Shown in pieces: positions 42,964 through 52,425 of a stretch of 64,000 bases of DNA (the first letter of the stretch is position 1; each line of letters opens with the position of its first letter). The stretch spans positions 62,001 through 126,000 of the forward strand of contig JAHBXO010000013.1 in the NCBI GenBank assembly GCA_019636445.1, given 5' to 3'. The notes under the pieces are model-generated. The model was not told where the DNA came from. It ran no database searches and worked only from the letters and a program-made list of their open reading frames with translations. The position numbers and the translations under genes were made by a program. The stretch is from Gemmataceae bacterium (GTDB lineage: Bacteria > Planctomycetota > Planctomycetia > Gemmatales > Gemmataceae).

Positions 42964-43998
42964 GTGCCCGACTGGATGTATTTCGTCCTGATCTTCGTGT
43001 TCGGTCCGGTGCCCATCACGGCGCTGTTCGTACTCGCCTGCTACCTGTACTACCGCCGGTACTACGTCCACGTCATCACGCGCATCTTCCAGGAGAAGCC
43101 GCTGTTCGTGATCCCGCGCGGGGAACCGAACGCCGAGGCGGAAGACGTGCGCATCCCCACGCCCGAAGGCCGAACCCTGCGCGGCTGCTACCTCCCGACG
43201 ACCCAGTCGCAGCGCAAGGGCGTGATCCTCTTCGGCCTCGAATTCGGCTCCGATCGCTGGTCCAGCCAGTCCTATTGCGATCGCCTCCGCGCCGACGGGT
43301 ATGACGTGTTCGCCTACGAACCCCGCAACCAGGGGGACAGCGACAAGGACGCCTCCTACGAACCGCTGCAATGGGTGACGGACCGCGACCTCGACGACGC
43401 CCGCGCTGCGCTGGAATACCTGCATTCCCGGCCCGACGCCGACCCGCACGGGGTCGGCCTCTTCGGCGTCAGCAAGGGTGGCAGCCTCGGCCTTCTGCTT
43501 GCCGCCGAGGACCGCCGCGTCCGTTGCATCGCCACCGACGGCGCGTTCGCCACCTACACCACGATGGTGCCGTTCATCCGTAAATGGGTGAGCATCTACA
43601 TCAAGCGCCGCGAATGGCTGCGGAAGCGCATCCCGGACTGGTTCTACGGCCTGCTCGGCAACGCCGCGCTCGACGAGGTCCGCAAGCAGCGCGGCGTCGA
43701 GTTCGTGTCGGTCGAGAAAGCCGTGCGCAAGATGCGCCAGCCCTGGCTCGCGATCCACGGCGGCGGCGACACCTACATCAAGCCCGAAATGGCCGAGACG
43801 CTCGTCGGCCTCGCCAAGCGATCCGCCGCCAAGGAACTCTGGATGGTCGACGGAGCCAAGCACAACATGGCGCTGCACATCGCCGGCGAGACTTACCACG
43901 ATAAACTCGTGGAATTCTTCGACCGCCACCTCGGTGCTCCGTCGCTGGCGCGCCGCGGTCTCGCCGTACCGGACCGCGTCACTGCCGCGAAGGCGTGA
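42964..43998 (+). CDS. Membrane-anchored alpha/beta hydrolase
   Basis: 344 residues from a GTG at 42964. An N-terminal helix (MYFVLIFVFGPVPITALFVL) anchors the protein. The hydrolase core has the nucleophile elbow GLFGVSKGGSLG (Ser), an acid region IHGGGDTYI and the His in DGAKHNMALH. Sequence after GVILFGLEFGSDRWSS follows the BAAT/serine aminopeptidase pattern. It starts 95 bases after the ketosynthase gene on the same strand and could release or move the product, but it may be a separate unit. The substrate is unknown. Confidence 0.85.
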   Translation: MPDWMYFVLIFVFGPVPITALFVLACYLYYRRYYVHVITRIFQEKPLFVIPRGEPNAEAEDVRIPTPEGRTLRGCYLPTTQSQRKGVILFGLEFGSDRWSSQSYCDRLRADGYDVFAYEPRNQGDSDKDASYEPLQWVTDRDLDDARAALEYLHSRPDADPHGVGLFGVSKGGSLGLLLAAEDRRVRCIATDGAFATYTTMVPFIRKWVSIYIKRREWLRKRIPDWFYGLLGNAALDEVRKQRGVEFVSVEKAVRKMRQPWLAIHGGGDTYIKPEMAETLVGLAKRSAAKELWMVDGAKHNMALHIAGETYHDKLVEFFDRHLGAPSLARRGLAVPDRVTAAKA

Positions 43999-44117
43999 CG
44001 CGCCGGTCGATTTTCCCCAATCCCTTCAAGTTTCCTGATCCAAACAACCGATACAAACGAGAGACACGGAAGTCTCCCGGCGCGTCTTCGCGCCCGGGTG
44101 GGCACGGAGGCTCGTCC

Positions 44118-45656
44118 ATGAATCGGCAGGCGCGGTTGGCACTGGTGACGGCTGCGTGGGCGACGGGGGTCGTTCCGGTGTTCGGCCAGGCGCCGGCGGC
44201 CGCACCCAGCGGCGGGCCGGTGTATGTCATGAAGACCGCCGGCCAGCCCGAACGTCGCGTGCAAGTCCTCAAGAGTGAAACGCAGCCCGACGGTTCGATC
44301 CTGACCGACGTGAAGGACCTCGGCACCGGCACGATCTACACGCTGACGAATCCGGCGTTCCTCGGCAAACCGGCCGCCCCGGCGACGCCATCGGTCGGCG
44401 TGACCGCTCCGACGCCGACGCCCGCTCCGCTGCCCGCGGTTCCCGCCGCGGTGGCCGGCGCGCCGCTGCCCGCACCCGCATCGCCCGCGTTCGCACCCGG
44501 TACCCCGCGACCACTCTTCGGCCAGTTCCCGAACCAGCGAACGGCGAGCACCACCCCTGTCAAAGAACGTCTCGTGCCCGTTGACCAGGCGGCTGCGAAC
44601 GGCTTGCCACAAGCGCGGGGCCGCAAGACCGATCCGTTGCTGGCCGGGATGGCGTCGCGCTCGCCGAACGAGCCGCCCAACGTGATGGCCAAGGTGTTCG
44701 GCGACCCAATGAAGAACCAACCGCTGCCGCGTGTGGGCGTGCTTCCGCCGGCCCCGGTGGACGCGACGGCGCTCGCGCCGAAGCCGAAGGCGGTCCCCGG
44801 CGTGACGGTGGTGACCCCGACAGCGGGGCCGGCGCAACCGATCTCCCGGCCGGCGGACCCGGCACTGTCGCCGCGGCCCGCGCTACCGGTGCCGAAGCCG
44901 GCCGTCGCGGCGGTGCCGCCTCCCGCGATGGCGAAGCCCACGGATGCGGCCGTCGCCTTGGCGATCCCCGCGATCGACGCCAACGCCAAGCCGAGCGCCG
45001 CGACCGGTCTCTTCGACAGCCAGACGGCCCCCACGGGCGTAGTGCTGCCCAAGATCGACGAACCCGCCGCATCGCCGGCTCCCGCCGTGTCTCCGACAGT
45101 GGTGCCCGTGCCGGCCATCGCCGCGGCCCCGGCACCTACCCCGGCCCCGGTGCCCAATGTGCCCGTGCCGGCTATCGCCGCAGCACCGGCACCGGTGCCC
45201 GATGTGCCCGCCGTGGTCGTCCCGCCAGTCACGGAGCCGGTTGTCGCTATTCCGACGGTCTCGGTGCCCGCAGTTGCCGTGCCCGCACTGCCAGCCGAAC
45301 CGGTGTCGGTCGCGGTGGCCCCAGCCGTTCCGATGGTCACCTCGGGGGAACTGCCGCGCGACGTGAAGCTGATGATCGAGGATATCAAGACCCACAAGCG
45401 GCCGTCGTTCCGGATGGAGAACGCGACGACGCTCGCCGAGTCGGCGTACGCGAAGCATCCGGCCGCGATCGAGGCGCTGCTGCACGCCGCCACGAACGAC
45501 AAGGCCGGCGTGGTGCGCGGGCACTGCATCGCCCGGCTCTCCGAGATCGGCTATTCCGACCCGACCTACCTCAAGCTGCTGGACGCCTGGGCGAACGACC
45601 TGGAGCCGGCCGTGCAGCGCGCCGCCGTCGACGCGAAGGCGAAGCTGGGCCGATAG
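44118..45656 (+). CDS. Secreted Pro/Ala/Val-rich low-complexity protein with HEAT-like C-terminus
   Basis: 512 residues from the ATG at 44118. It has a signal peptide (ARLALVTAAWATGVVPVFG), then an N-terminal domain (~30-85) and a long Pro/Ala/Val-rich region with repeats such as PVPAIAAAPAPTPAPVPNVP. The final ~100 residues (LMIEDIKTHKRPSFRMENAT then HPAAIEALLHAATNDKAGVV) are helical, HEAT-like. The low-complexity part probably spans the envelope or is a flexible linker. Codon use in it follows the genome, so it is not an artefact. The antisense strand is open for about 400 codons owing to GC skew; that is not considered a gene. Confidence 0.75.
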   Translation: MNRQARLALVTAAWATGVVPVFGQAPAAAPSGGPVYVMKTAGQPERRVQVLKSETQPDGSILTDVKDLGTGTIYTLTNPAFLGKPAAPATPSVGVTAPTPTPAPLPAVPAAVAGAPLPAPASPAFAPGTPRPLFGQFPNQRTASTTPVKERLVPVDQAAANGLPQARGRKTDPLLAGMASRSPNEPPNVMAKVFGDPMKNQPLPRVGVLPPAPVDATALAPKPKAVPGVTVVTPTAGPAQPISRPADPALSPRPALPVPKPAVAAVPPPAMAKPTDAAVALAIPAIDANAKPSAATGLFDSQTAPTGVVLPKIDEPAASPAPAVSPTVVPVPAIAAAPAPTPAPVPNVPVPAIAAAPAPVPDVPAVVVPPVTEPVVAIPTVSVPAVAVPALPAEPVSVAVAPAVPMVTSGELPRDVKLMIEDIKTHKRPSFRMENATTLAESAYAKHPAAIEALLHAATNDKAGVVRGHCIARLSEIGYSDPTYLKLLDAWANDLEPAVQRAAVDAKAKLGR

Positions 45657-45665
45657 ACTGACGGC

Positions 45666-46511
45666 ATGATGCTTCCCACCTTCGGCACGACCGTGACCGC
45701 CGTTGACGGCGCGGCCGCCGCCGAGAAGCCCGACGCGCTGGCGATCGAAGAGCCGCTCGAAATCGTCCTCGTCCACGGGCCGGCGACCAACCGCCGCCGC
45801 TCGGCCGTGGCCGTGACGATGCGCACGCCGGGCCACGATATCGAACTGGCCGTCGGTTACCTCGTCGGTGAAGGGCTGCTCGTCGATCCGTCCGACCTCC
45901 TCGCCGTCGCGTCGACCGACGCGAACGCCATTCGCGTGGACCTCAAGCCCGGCGTCACCGGGAACCTCGACCGCCTCCAGCGGCGCGGCGCAATGAATTC
46001 CAGTTGCGGCGTCTGCGGGAAGACGACGCTGGATGCGATCGAAGCCGAGGGCGTGGCCGCGTTGTCGGCGGGGCCGATGTTGACATTCGACGCGATCCAC
46101 CGGTTGCCGGATCGCCTACGGGCGGCGCAGGCGTCGTTCGCCGCGACGGGCGGTATGCACGCCGTCGGCTTGTTCGACGCGTTCGGGGACCTGCTGGCGC
46201 TGCGCGAGGATGTCGGCCGGCACAACGCCGCCGACAAGGTGATCGGCGCGGAGTTCCTCGCCGGGCGGCTGCCGCTCTCCGATCGCGTGCTCTTCTCGAC
46301 CTCCCGCGCGAGCTTCGAACTGGTGCAGAAAGCCGCCGTCGCCGGCGCGCCGGTGTTCGCCGCCGTCGGCGCGCCCACCAGCTTGGCCGTGCAACTGGCC
46401 CAGCGCTTCGGCCTCACGCTCCTCGGCTTCGTCCGCGACGGGCGCTTCAACGTCTATGCCGGCGGCGAACGGCTCGGATTTGCGAATCCCCCGGCCGCTC
46501 CGCTCCGCTAG
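45666..46511 (+). CDS. fdhD: FdhD, sulfur carrier for formate dehydrogenase maturation
   Basis: 281 residues. The FdhD marks are the N-terminal LAIEEPLEIVLVHG, TPGHDIELAVGYLVGEGLL, the CxxC motif in MNSSCGVCGKTTLDAI, and the later REDVGRHNAADKVIG and STSRASFELVQKAA. It transfers sulfur from a cysteine desulfurase to the molybdenum cofactor of formate dehydrogenase. No formate dehydrogenase gene is in the window; a NifS-like desulfurase begins at 63773, though far away. It is 9 bases before a NicO-type transporter gene. An ATG-ATG start leaves a one-residue uncertainty. Confidence 0.95.
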   Translation: MMLPTFGTTVTAVDGAAAAEKPDALAIEEPLEIVLVHGPATNRRRSAVAVTMRTPGHDIELAVGYLVGEGLLVDPSDLLAVASTDANAIRVDLKPGVTGNLDRLQRRGAMNSSCGVCGKTTLDAIEAEGVAALSAGPMLTFDAIHRLPDRLRAAQASFAATGGMHAVGLFDAFGDLLALREDVGRHNAADKVIGAEFLAGRLPLSDRVLFSTSRASFELVQKAAVAGAPVFAAVGAPTSLAVQLAQRFGLTLLGFVRDGRFNVYAGGERLGFANPPAAPLR

Positions 46512-46520
46512 AATGACCGG

Positions 46521-48080
46521 ATGCGATCCCTCCTCGCGGCCGCCGCGTTCCTCTGCCTCGCGCTTGGCCTTTCCGCGCACACCTTCCCCGGCATGCGAGC
46601 CGAACGCGAGATCGCCGTGCGCTTCTCCGCGTCGACGGTGCGCGTCAAATACAAGCTCGAAATCAACGCCGTCACGATGGCGGCCGAGGGGAACCAAATC
46701 CTCGCGAAGGACGACATCGCGAAGATCAAGGGCCTGCGCGACCTCGCGAAGGTCTACGCCGCCCGCAAGGCCGCGCTGCTCGCCGACGGCCTCGACGCCA
46801 AGCTCGACAACGGCGACCGCCTCGCGTTGAAGCACCGCGACGACCGCCTCGACATCGTCGCGGAAAGCGACCAGCAGTTCATCATCCGCTTCGAGTTCGA
46901 GGCGCCATGGAACCCGCCGGTCGGCACGAAATCGAAGCTGACGATCGACGATCACACCTTCGCCAACGCCGACGGCACCGACACCTTCCCCGGCAAGATC
47001 ATCCTCACGCTCGCCGCGGACGGGCCGAACATCGACGTGGCGGACCTCGACGACCCGCGCAAGCTGCAGGGCAAGCCTCCGCTCGACCTGACGCCGAAGG
47101 AGAAGGCCCGCCTGCGCACGGCGACGGCGGAGTTCACGCGCACCGGCGACGCGGTCGCACCGACGGTTCCGGAGAAGGCGGAAGCGCCGATCGCACCGCA
47201 GGAGAAGCCCGGTCTCGTCGCCGGCCTCTGGACGAACGGCCTCTCCTCGCTCTTCGATTCCGACGCCGGCATCGGCGTCTTGCTCTTCGCCGCCCTCGTC
47301 TTCGGCGCCGGGCACGCCTTCACCCCGGGTCACGGCAAGACCCTCGTCGCCGCCTACCTCGTCGGCGAACGCGGCACCATCAAGCACGCCCTCGTCCTCG
47401 GCCTCACCACCACCATCGCGCACACCGGCTCCGTCATCGTCCTCGCCGGCGCGCTCTGGTACTTCTACGGCAGCCGGGTGCCCAAACAAGCGCAGGGCTG
47501 GCTCCAGTTCGCCGGCGGCATGCTCATCTTCCTCGTCGGCCTCTGGCTGCTCACCCGCCGCGCCGCCGGCAAGGCCGACCACGTTCACTTCGGCGCCGGC
47601 CACCACCATCACCACGGCGACGGTCACCATCACCATCACGGCGACCACGTACACAGCCACGATCACGCGCATGAACATGGCCACGATCATGTTCACGGCC
47701 CCGACTGCGACCACACGCACGACCACCCGACCGAAAAGCCCGGCTGGACGCGCGTGATCCTCCTCGGCATCGGCGGCGGCCTCGTGCCGTGCTGGGACGC
47801 CGTGATGCTCCTCTTCCTCGCGATCTCCTTCGGCCGGCTCGCCTTCGCCGTACCGCTGCTCATCGCCTTCAGCATCGGCCTTGCGGCGGTGCTGGTGCTG
47901 CTCGGTGTCGCCGTCGTCCTCGCGCACCGCCGCGGCGGGAAGAAATACGGCGAGCGCCGCTGGTTCAAACTGCTCCCCGTCGTCAGCGCCGCGTTGCTCG
48001 TGGCGATGGGCCTCTGGCTGGCCCGCGACGGCGTGCAGATGCTCATGCCCGCGAAGCCCATCGTCAATCAAAACAATTAG
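46521..48080 (+). CDS. NicO/RcnA-like nickel/cobalt exporter with extra periplasmic domain and His-rich loop
   Basis: 519 residues. A signal-like start (LLAAAAFLCLALGLSAHTF) leads into a soluble domain (~20-225), then about six membrane helices. The NicO motif FGAGHAFTPGHGKTLVAAYL and the following HALVLGLTTTIAHTGS are present. Between helices is a loop with more than 20 His (HHHHHGDGHHHHH then DHVHSHDHAHEHGHDHVH), as in RcnA-type metal efflux proteins. The N-terminal domain has the look of DUF1007-like fusion partners seen with NicO proteins. It probably exports Ni/Co or a related metal. Its tight pairing with fdhD is of note. Confidence 0.88.
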   Translation: MRSLLAAAAFLCLALGLSAHTFPGMRAEREIAVRFSASTVRVKYKLEINAVTMAAEGNQILAKDDIAKIKGLRDLAKVYAARKAALLADGLDAKLDNGDRLALKHRDDRLDIVAESDQQFIIRFEFEAPWNPPVGTKSKLTIDDHTFANADGTDTFPGKIILTLAADGPNIDVADLDDPRKLQGKPPLDLTPKEKARLRTATAEFTRTGDAVAPTVPEKAEAPIAPQEKPGLVAGLWTNGLSSLFDSDAGIGVLLFAALVFGAGHAFTPGHGKTLVAAYLVGERGTIKHALVLGLTTTIAHTGSVIVLAGALWYFYGSRVPKQAQGWLQFAGGMLIFLVGLWLLTRRAAGKADHVHFGAGHHHHHGDGHHHHHGDHVHSHDHAHEHGHDHVHGPDCDHTHDHPTEKPGWTRVILLGIGGGLVPCWDAVMLLFLAISFGRLAFAVPLLIAFSIGLAAVLVLLGVAVVLAHRRGGKKYGERRWFKLLPVVSAALLVAMGLWLARDGVQMLMPAKPIVNQNN

Positions 48081-48095
48081 CCACGGATAAACACG

Positions 48096-48144
48096 GATGA
48101 AAACAGATCAGAAATCAATCCCTTTTTTCTGATCTGTTTTCATC
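48096..48144. repeat. Perfect 19-bp inverted repeat
   Basis: Bases 48096-48114 are the exact reverse complement of 48126-48144, flanked by CCACGG and ATCTGTGG that extend the pairing imperfectly (48081-48159). The inner side has a T6 run. It may terminate the exporter mRNA and is another dispersed palindrome type. Confidence 0.8.
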
Positions 48145-48176
48145 GGTTTTGATCTGTGGCTAAAAGAGACTCACCC

Positions 48177-49346
48177 ATGCGCGTCGTCGAAGTCGAGGTC
48201 CGCCACGTTCGCGTTCCGCTCAAGAAGCCGATCAAGCACGCCTCGCACGTCCGCACCGAGACGGACAACATCGTCGTGCGCATCAAACTCGGCGACGGCT
48301 CGACCGGCTATGGCGAAGGCGTGCCGCGCGACTACGTCACCGGCGAGACGGTGGAGACGGCGATCGCGCTGCTGAAGCGCAGCGATCTCGAACGGCAGTT
48401 GAAACCCTGCACCGACTTCGCCGACGCCCTACGCCACGCCGAGGAGTTGACACTTGCGGATGTGCCCGGTGACGACCGGAAATGCCAGGGGAACGCCGCC
48501 CGCTGCGCCGTCGAGCTGGCGTACCTCGACGCCTTCGGCCGTGCGTTCGGTGAACCGCTCACGCACGTGACGAAGGCGCTCGCGCCGGACCTCTACGAAC
48601 CGAAGCCGGAAGTCCGCTACAGCGGCGCCATCATGGGCGCAAAGGGCTGGAAGGCGCGCATCATGGGTTGGGCGATGCGGCTCTACGGCTTTCGGCAGGT
48701 GAAGGTGAAGGTCGGCATCGCCGGGCACGACGATGCCGCTCGCCTGGGCATCATTCGAAGGCGAGTCGGCAGCGGCATCGACCTGCGCGTCGACGCCAAC
48801 GAGGCCTGGAACCCCGACGAGACGGCCGCGAAGATCCGCGACCTCGAGCCGTTCGCCATCACCTCCGTCGAGCAACCGGTGCGCCACGAGGACGTCGCCG
48901 CCCTCGCCGAGGTCCGCAGGCAGGTCACGACGCCGATCATGCTGGACGAATCGCTCTGCTCGATGGTCGACGCCGAGCGCGCCGTCGCGAACGGCCTGTG
49001 CGACCTCTTCAACATCCGCATCAGCAAGTGCGGCGGCTTCATCCCCAGCCTCCGCCTCGCCCAGTTCGCGAAGCGGCACGGCCTCGGCTACCAGCTCGGC
49101 TGTCAGGTCGGCGAGACCGCCATCCTCTCCGGCGCCGGCCGCATGTTCGCGTGCAGCGTGAAGGATATCCGCTACCTCGAAGGCAGCTACGACCGCCACC
49201 TCATCGCGAAGAACGTGATCCTCGACGACATCACCTTCCGCCGCGGCGGCAAGGCCCCGATGCTCGTCGGCAGCGGCACCGGCGTTACCGTGAATCCGGT
49301 CCTGCTGGACGCGATGACCGTCGCGAAGGAAAACCTCGTCGGTTGA
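48177..49346 (+). CDS. Enolase-superfamily enzyme (muconate cycloisomerase / dipeptide epimerase group)
   Basis: 389 residues from the ATG at 48177 (MRVVEVEVRHVRVPLKKP). The barrel has the KxK acid/base motif (VKVKVGIAG), metal ligands Asp (RVDANEAWN), Glu (SVEQPV) and Asp (IMLDESL), and the second Lys (NIRISKCGGF). This set is that of the MLE subgroup: racemases/epimerases such as L-Ala-D/L-Glu epimerase, o-succinylbenzoate synthase and cycloisomerases. The specificity loop near the N-terminus (HASHVRTETDNIVV) fits a dipeptide epimerase or o-succinylbenzoate-type active site, but the choice is not certain. No neighbour explains the substrate. Confidence 0.9.
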   Translation: MRVVEVEVRHVRVPLKKPIKHASHVRTETDNIVVRIKLGDGSTGYGEGVPRDYVTGETVETAIALLKRSDLERQLKPCTDFADALRHAEELTLADVPGDDRKCQGNAARCAVELAYLDAFGRAFGEPLTHVTKALAPDLYEPKPEVRYSGAIMGAKGWKARIMGWAMRLYGFRQVKVKVGIAGHDDAARLGIIRRRVGSGIDLRVDANEAWNPDETAAKIRDLEPFAITSVEQPVRHEDVAALAEVRRQVTTPIMLDESLCSMVDAERAVANGLCDLFNIRISKCGGFIPSLRLAQFAKRHGLGYQLGCQVGETAILSGAGRMFACSVKDIRYLEGSYDRHLIAKNVILDDITFRRGGKAPMLVGSGTGVTVNPVLLDAMTVAKENLVG

Positions 49347-49429
49347 TCGTCGATTTTTCCGACGGTAGCGATTGTGCCGATTCTCCGGTTCGGCTTTCCG
49401 TGATTGGCCCTTTGCCTTACTCTGCCCTC

Positions 49430-50605
49430 ATGGCAACGCATGAAGCGCGGCCACCCCCTCGAGTATCTCCGATGGCCCCTCGCCTCTGGCTGCCGGCGTT
49501 CGCCTGCGCCCTGCTCTGCGGTTCGGCCCGCGCCGACTTCGTCGCCGTCGACCTGAACGCGTTCGGCCTCCAACCGGTCGCCGTCAACGACGCGCGCCAG
49601 TTCGCCGGCACGCGCGACTTCCCCGGCGAAGGCTTCCGCGGCTATCGCTGGGACGCCGCCACGCTCTTCACCAGCGTCGGTACGCTCGGCGGCGCGAGCA
49701 GCAGCGCCGCGGCGATCAACGGTTCCGGCTGGGTCATCGGCGCGAGCCGTGTCGATCCCGCGACGACCGCCTCGCATGCCTATCTCTGGCGGCCCGGCGT
49801 CGGCCTGACCGACCTCGGCACCCTCGGCGGCACGAACTCCTCGGCGTCCGCCGTGAACGCCGCCGGCTTCGTCGTCGGCAGCAGCCAGACGTCGGGGAAC
49901 AGTTCGACTCAAGCCTTCGTCTGGCGACTCGATACGAACACGATGACCCCATTGGGAACGCTCGGCGGCAACAACTCCTCGGCCATCGGTGTGAATGCGC
50001 TCGCCGTCGTCGCCGGCACCAGCGACGTGACCGGCGGCGGCACGCGACCGTTCGTCTGGACCGAAGCCGGCGGCCTCGTCGACCTCGGCGGCCTCGGCGG
50101 AGCCGACTCCCTCGGCCGCGCGTTCGGCATCAACGACCTCGGCCAGGTCGTCGGCCGCAGCGACCGTGGCGACGGCACCTTCGGCGCGTTCCTGTGGGAC
50201 CCCGTGACCGGCTTCACCGACCTCGGCACCTTCGGCGGCGAGAACGCGACGGCCTTCGGCATCAACAACCTCGGCCAAGTCGTCGGCACCGCCCAGGACG
50301 CCGCCGGCGAGGACCGCGCCTTCTTGTGGGACGCGATCAACGGCCTGCAGGATTTGAATCTGCTGGTGACAAACGCCGGCGGCTTCACGCTGACCGGCGC
50401 GACGACGATCACGGATCGCGGCGACGTGCTGGCCGAGAGCGCGAGCCTCGACGGCACGACGGTGTATCTGGTGACGGAGAACCCGGACCTGACTCCGCCG
50501 CCGGTGGACGTGCCCGCCCCGGCGGGAGCGGTACTGGCGGGGGTGGGGTTGTTGGTAATCGCGTCTTTGCGAAAGCGATCAACGGGGCTCCAGTTTCGTC
50601 TTTAA
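49430..50605 (+). CDS. HAF-repeat protein with PEP-CTERM-like sorting tail
   Basis: 391 residues from the ATG at 49430; an internal ATG at 49472 is a second option and begins directly before the signal peptide (WLPAFACALLCGSARADF). The body holds seven or so HAF repeats: YLWRPGVGLTDLGTLGGTNS, FVWTEAGGLVDLGGLGG, FLWDPVTGFTDLGTFGGENA with AFGINNLGQVVG in between. The C-terminus (VPAPAGAVLAGVGLLVIASL then RKR) is the PEP-CTERM layout of Pro-rich motif, helix and basic residues, so the protein should be processed by an exosortase-like enzyme at the cell envelope. The last 27 bases overlap the opposing DUF4058 gene. A role in the surface layer or biofilm is likely. Confidence 0.88.
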   Translation: MATHEARPPPRVSPMAPRLWLPAFACALLCGSARADFVAVDLNAFGLQPVAVNDARQFAGTRDFPGEGFRGYRWDAATLFTSVGTLGGASSSAAAINGSGWVIGASRVDPATTASHAYLWRPGVGLTDLGTLGGTNSSASAVNAAGFVVGSSQTSGNSSTQAFVWRLDTNTMTPLGTLGGNNSSAIGVNALAVVAGTSDVTGGGTRPFVWTEAGGLVDLGGLGGADSLGRAFGINDLGQVVGRSDRGDGTFGAFLWDPVTGFTDLGTFGGENATAFGINNLGQVVGTAQDAAGEDRAFLWDAINGLQDLNLLVTNAGGFTLTGATTITDRGDVLAESASLDGTTVYLVTENPDLTPPPVDVPAPAGAVLAGVGLLVIASLRKRSTGLQFRL

Positions 50606-51310
50606 GAATTTCGGCAGACGTCGAAAAGTTTCCATGTACGAGGCTTCGAGCGGCAGTTCGACGTAACGAGTCGAGTCGATGTAAATCGGCCCCTGCGGCA
50701 ATTTCTGATCGACGGCGATCGAATTGATGTATGCAATCGGTTTCCGTTCCGCGCGGTAGCTGGCGATCAAAAACGGCCGGTCTTCCGGAGGCGACTCCAC
50801 CGTTGCATCGCGGTCCAGACTCCTCCAGATCGCCGCGTGCATCCCGTTTGGCGTCGAGCGGCTGGGCGGCAGGATATCAACCACGAGGACATGGACGCCC
50901 ATTCGAAGATAGTCCGCGACTTTTCCAGCGAACTCGCCCACAGTCTCGCGACGGTCCTTGTTTGAATTCGACACGAGTTCGATCACGGCCACGATACGGG
51001 GGGCTTCGGCGTAACGGATCGCGATGTGCCGGCCGGGGTAGACCACCTTCTTCGCAATAACACGCCGTTCGGATTTTGGTTCGGCCAGCGCAATCCCGCC
51101 GCCTACCTTCGTTTTCTTGCGCGTCGGGATCGGATCCACTTCGTAGGTAGTGACATCGGTAATAAATCCCTCGGTGTGCTGCTCGGGAAGCGCGTGGAAA
51201 CCGTCCGGCAGAACGCCGTCGTTCAAGAATTCCGCCATGTGAATCAGCCAACTCGTGTGGAACGCGTGAAAGTGTCCCGCGCTCATCTTCGACCAATCGT
51301 GCAGCGGCAT
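50579..51310 (-). CDS. DUF4058 protein
   Basis: 243 residues. The start MPLHDWSKMSAGHFHAFHTS and the central IVAVIELVSNSNKDRRETVG (E-L-V-S-x-x-N-K, an Asp/Glu-x-Lys-like nuclease-fold pattern) identify DUF4058, a family common in planctomycetes and cyanobacteria with a restriction-endonuclease-like fold similar to DUF820/Uma2. No enzyme activity has been shown as far as I recall. It is 9 bases after the MoxR gene on the same strand, probably by chance of insertion or as a co-transcribed gene. Confidence 0.88.
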   Translation of the reverse strand: MPLHDWSKMSAGHFHAFHTSWLIHMAEFLNDGVLPDGFHALPEQHTEGFITDVTTYEVDPIPTRKKTKVGGGIALAEPKSERRVIAKKVVYPGRHIAIRYAEAPRIVAVIELVSNSNKDRRETVGEFAGKVADYLRMGVHVLVVDILPPSRSTPNGMHAAIWRSLDRDATVESPPEDRPFLIASYRAERKPIAYINSIAVDQKLPQGPIYIDSTRYVELPLEASYMETFRRLPKFLKTKLEPR

Positions 51311-51319
51311 CGCTCACTC

Positions 51320-52351
51320 CTATAGCTTCTTCTTCGCCCCCGCGGCCACGTACTTCGCCGGCTCCGGGTCGCCGACGGCCTTCAGCAACTCCTCCACGAT
51401 GTCGTCGCTCGTCTTGCCTTCGGCCTGCGCCTGGAAGTTCGCGGCCACGCGGTGCCGCAGCACCGGCACCGCCGCCTTCTTGATGTCGTCGATCGCCACG
51501 CTGAAGCGCCCGTCCATCGCCGCGAACGCCTGCCCGGCGCGCACGAGGTACTGCCCGGCCCGCACGCCGGCGCCGAAGTCCACCATCCGCTTCACGAACT
51601 CCGGCGACGTCGGGTCCTTCGGCCGCGTCGCCCGCACCAGTTTCACCACGTACTCCGTCACGTAGTCGCCCACCGGCACGCTGCGCACGAGCTTCTGCAG
51701 GTTCAGGATCGCCTTGCCAGTCAGCACCTTCGTCAGCTCCGCCGTTTCGTCCTTCGCCGTCATGCTCACGATGCGGCGCTCCTCTTCGGCCGTCGGGTAG
51801 TCCACCTTCACGTTGAACATGAAGCGGTCGAGTTGTGCCTCGGGGAGCGGATACGTCCCTTCCTGCTCGATCGGGTTCTGCGTCGCGATGACGAAGAACG
51901 GCTCCGGCAGCTTGTGGGTGTCGTTGCCGATGCTCACCTCGCGCTCCTGCATCGCCTGCAGGAGCGCCGCCTGCGTCTTCGGCGGCGTCCGGTTGATTTC
52001 GTCCGCCAGCACGATGTTCGAGAAGATCGGCCCCTGCACGAATCGGAACTGGCGCTTCCCCTCCGGGGTTTCGTCGAGCACCGTCGTGCCGGTGATGTCC
52101 GAGGGCATCAGGTCCGGGGTGAACTGGATGCGCTTGAAGTGGACGTCGAGGATCTGCGCGATGCTGCTGACCATGAGCGTCTTGGCGAGGCCCGGCACGC
52201 CGACGAGCAGGCAGTGCCCGCGGGTGAAGATGGCGGCGAGAATCTGCTCGATGACTTCGTGCTGGCCGACGACCACGCGCTTGAGCTGGTCGACCATCTG
52301 CGTGCGGTGCTGGGCGAACTGCGTGAGGTACTCGCTGATATTGGCGGACAC
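51320..52351 (-). CDS. MoxR-family AAA+ ATPase
   Basis: 343 residues. Walker A is [13 protein letters not shown], Walker B is [20 protein letters not shown], sensor [23 protein letters not shown] and the MoxR helix-2 insert are present. MoxR proteins act as chaperone-like ATPases, often with VWA-domain proteins that assemble metal centres or envelope complexes. Usually a DUF58 and VWA genes follow; here the downstream gene is DUF4058 and no VWA protein is seen. The start is supported by [20 protein letters not shown]. Confidence 0.95.
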   Translation of the reverse strand: MSANISEYLTQFAQHRTQMVDQLKRVVVGQHEVIEQILAAIFTRGHCLLVGVPGLAKTLMVSSIAQILDVHFKRIQFTPDLMPSDITGTTVLDETPEGKRQFRFVQGPIFSNIVLADEINRTPPKTQAALLQAMQEREVSIGNDTHKLPEPFFVIATQNPIEQEGTYPLPEAQLDRFMFNVKVDYPTAEEERRIVSMTAKDETAELTKVLTGKAILNLQKLVRSVPVGDYVTEYVVKLVRATRPKDPTSPEFVKRMVDFGAGVRAGQYLVRAGQAFAAMDGRFSVAIDDIKKAAVPVLRHRVAANFQAQAEGKTSDDIVEELLKAVGDPEPAKYVAAGAKKKL

Positions 52352-52425
52352 CGGTGGCGTTCCTTTCGGCGCGGATGCGGACGTTCCGGCATTTTACGGA
52401 GCCGGTTCGCGGGCACGCCCGGTGT

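Noticed and set aside
44336..45529. Minus-strand Gly/Thr/Ser-rich frame of 397 codons
   Set aside because: It is the mirror of the Pro/Ala/Val-rich low-complexity gene on the plus strand, which has a signal peptide and an ordered C-terminus.
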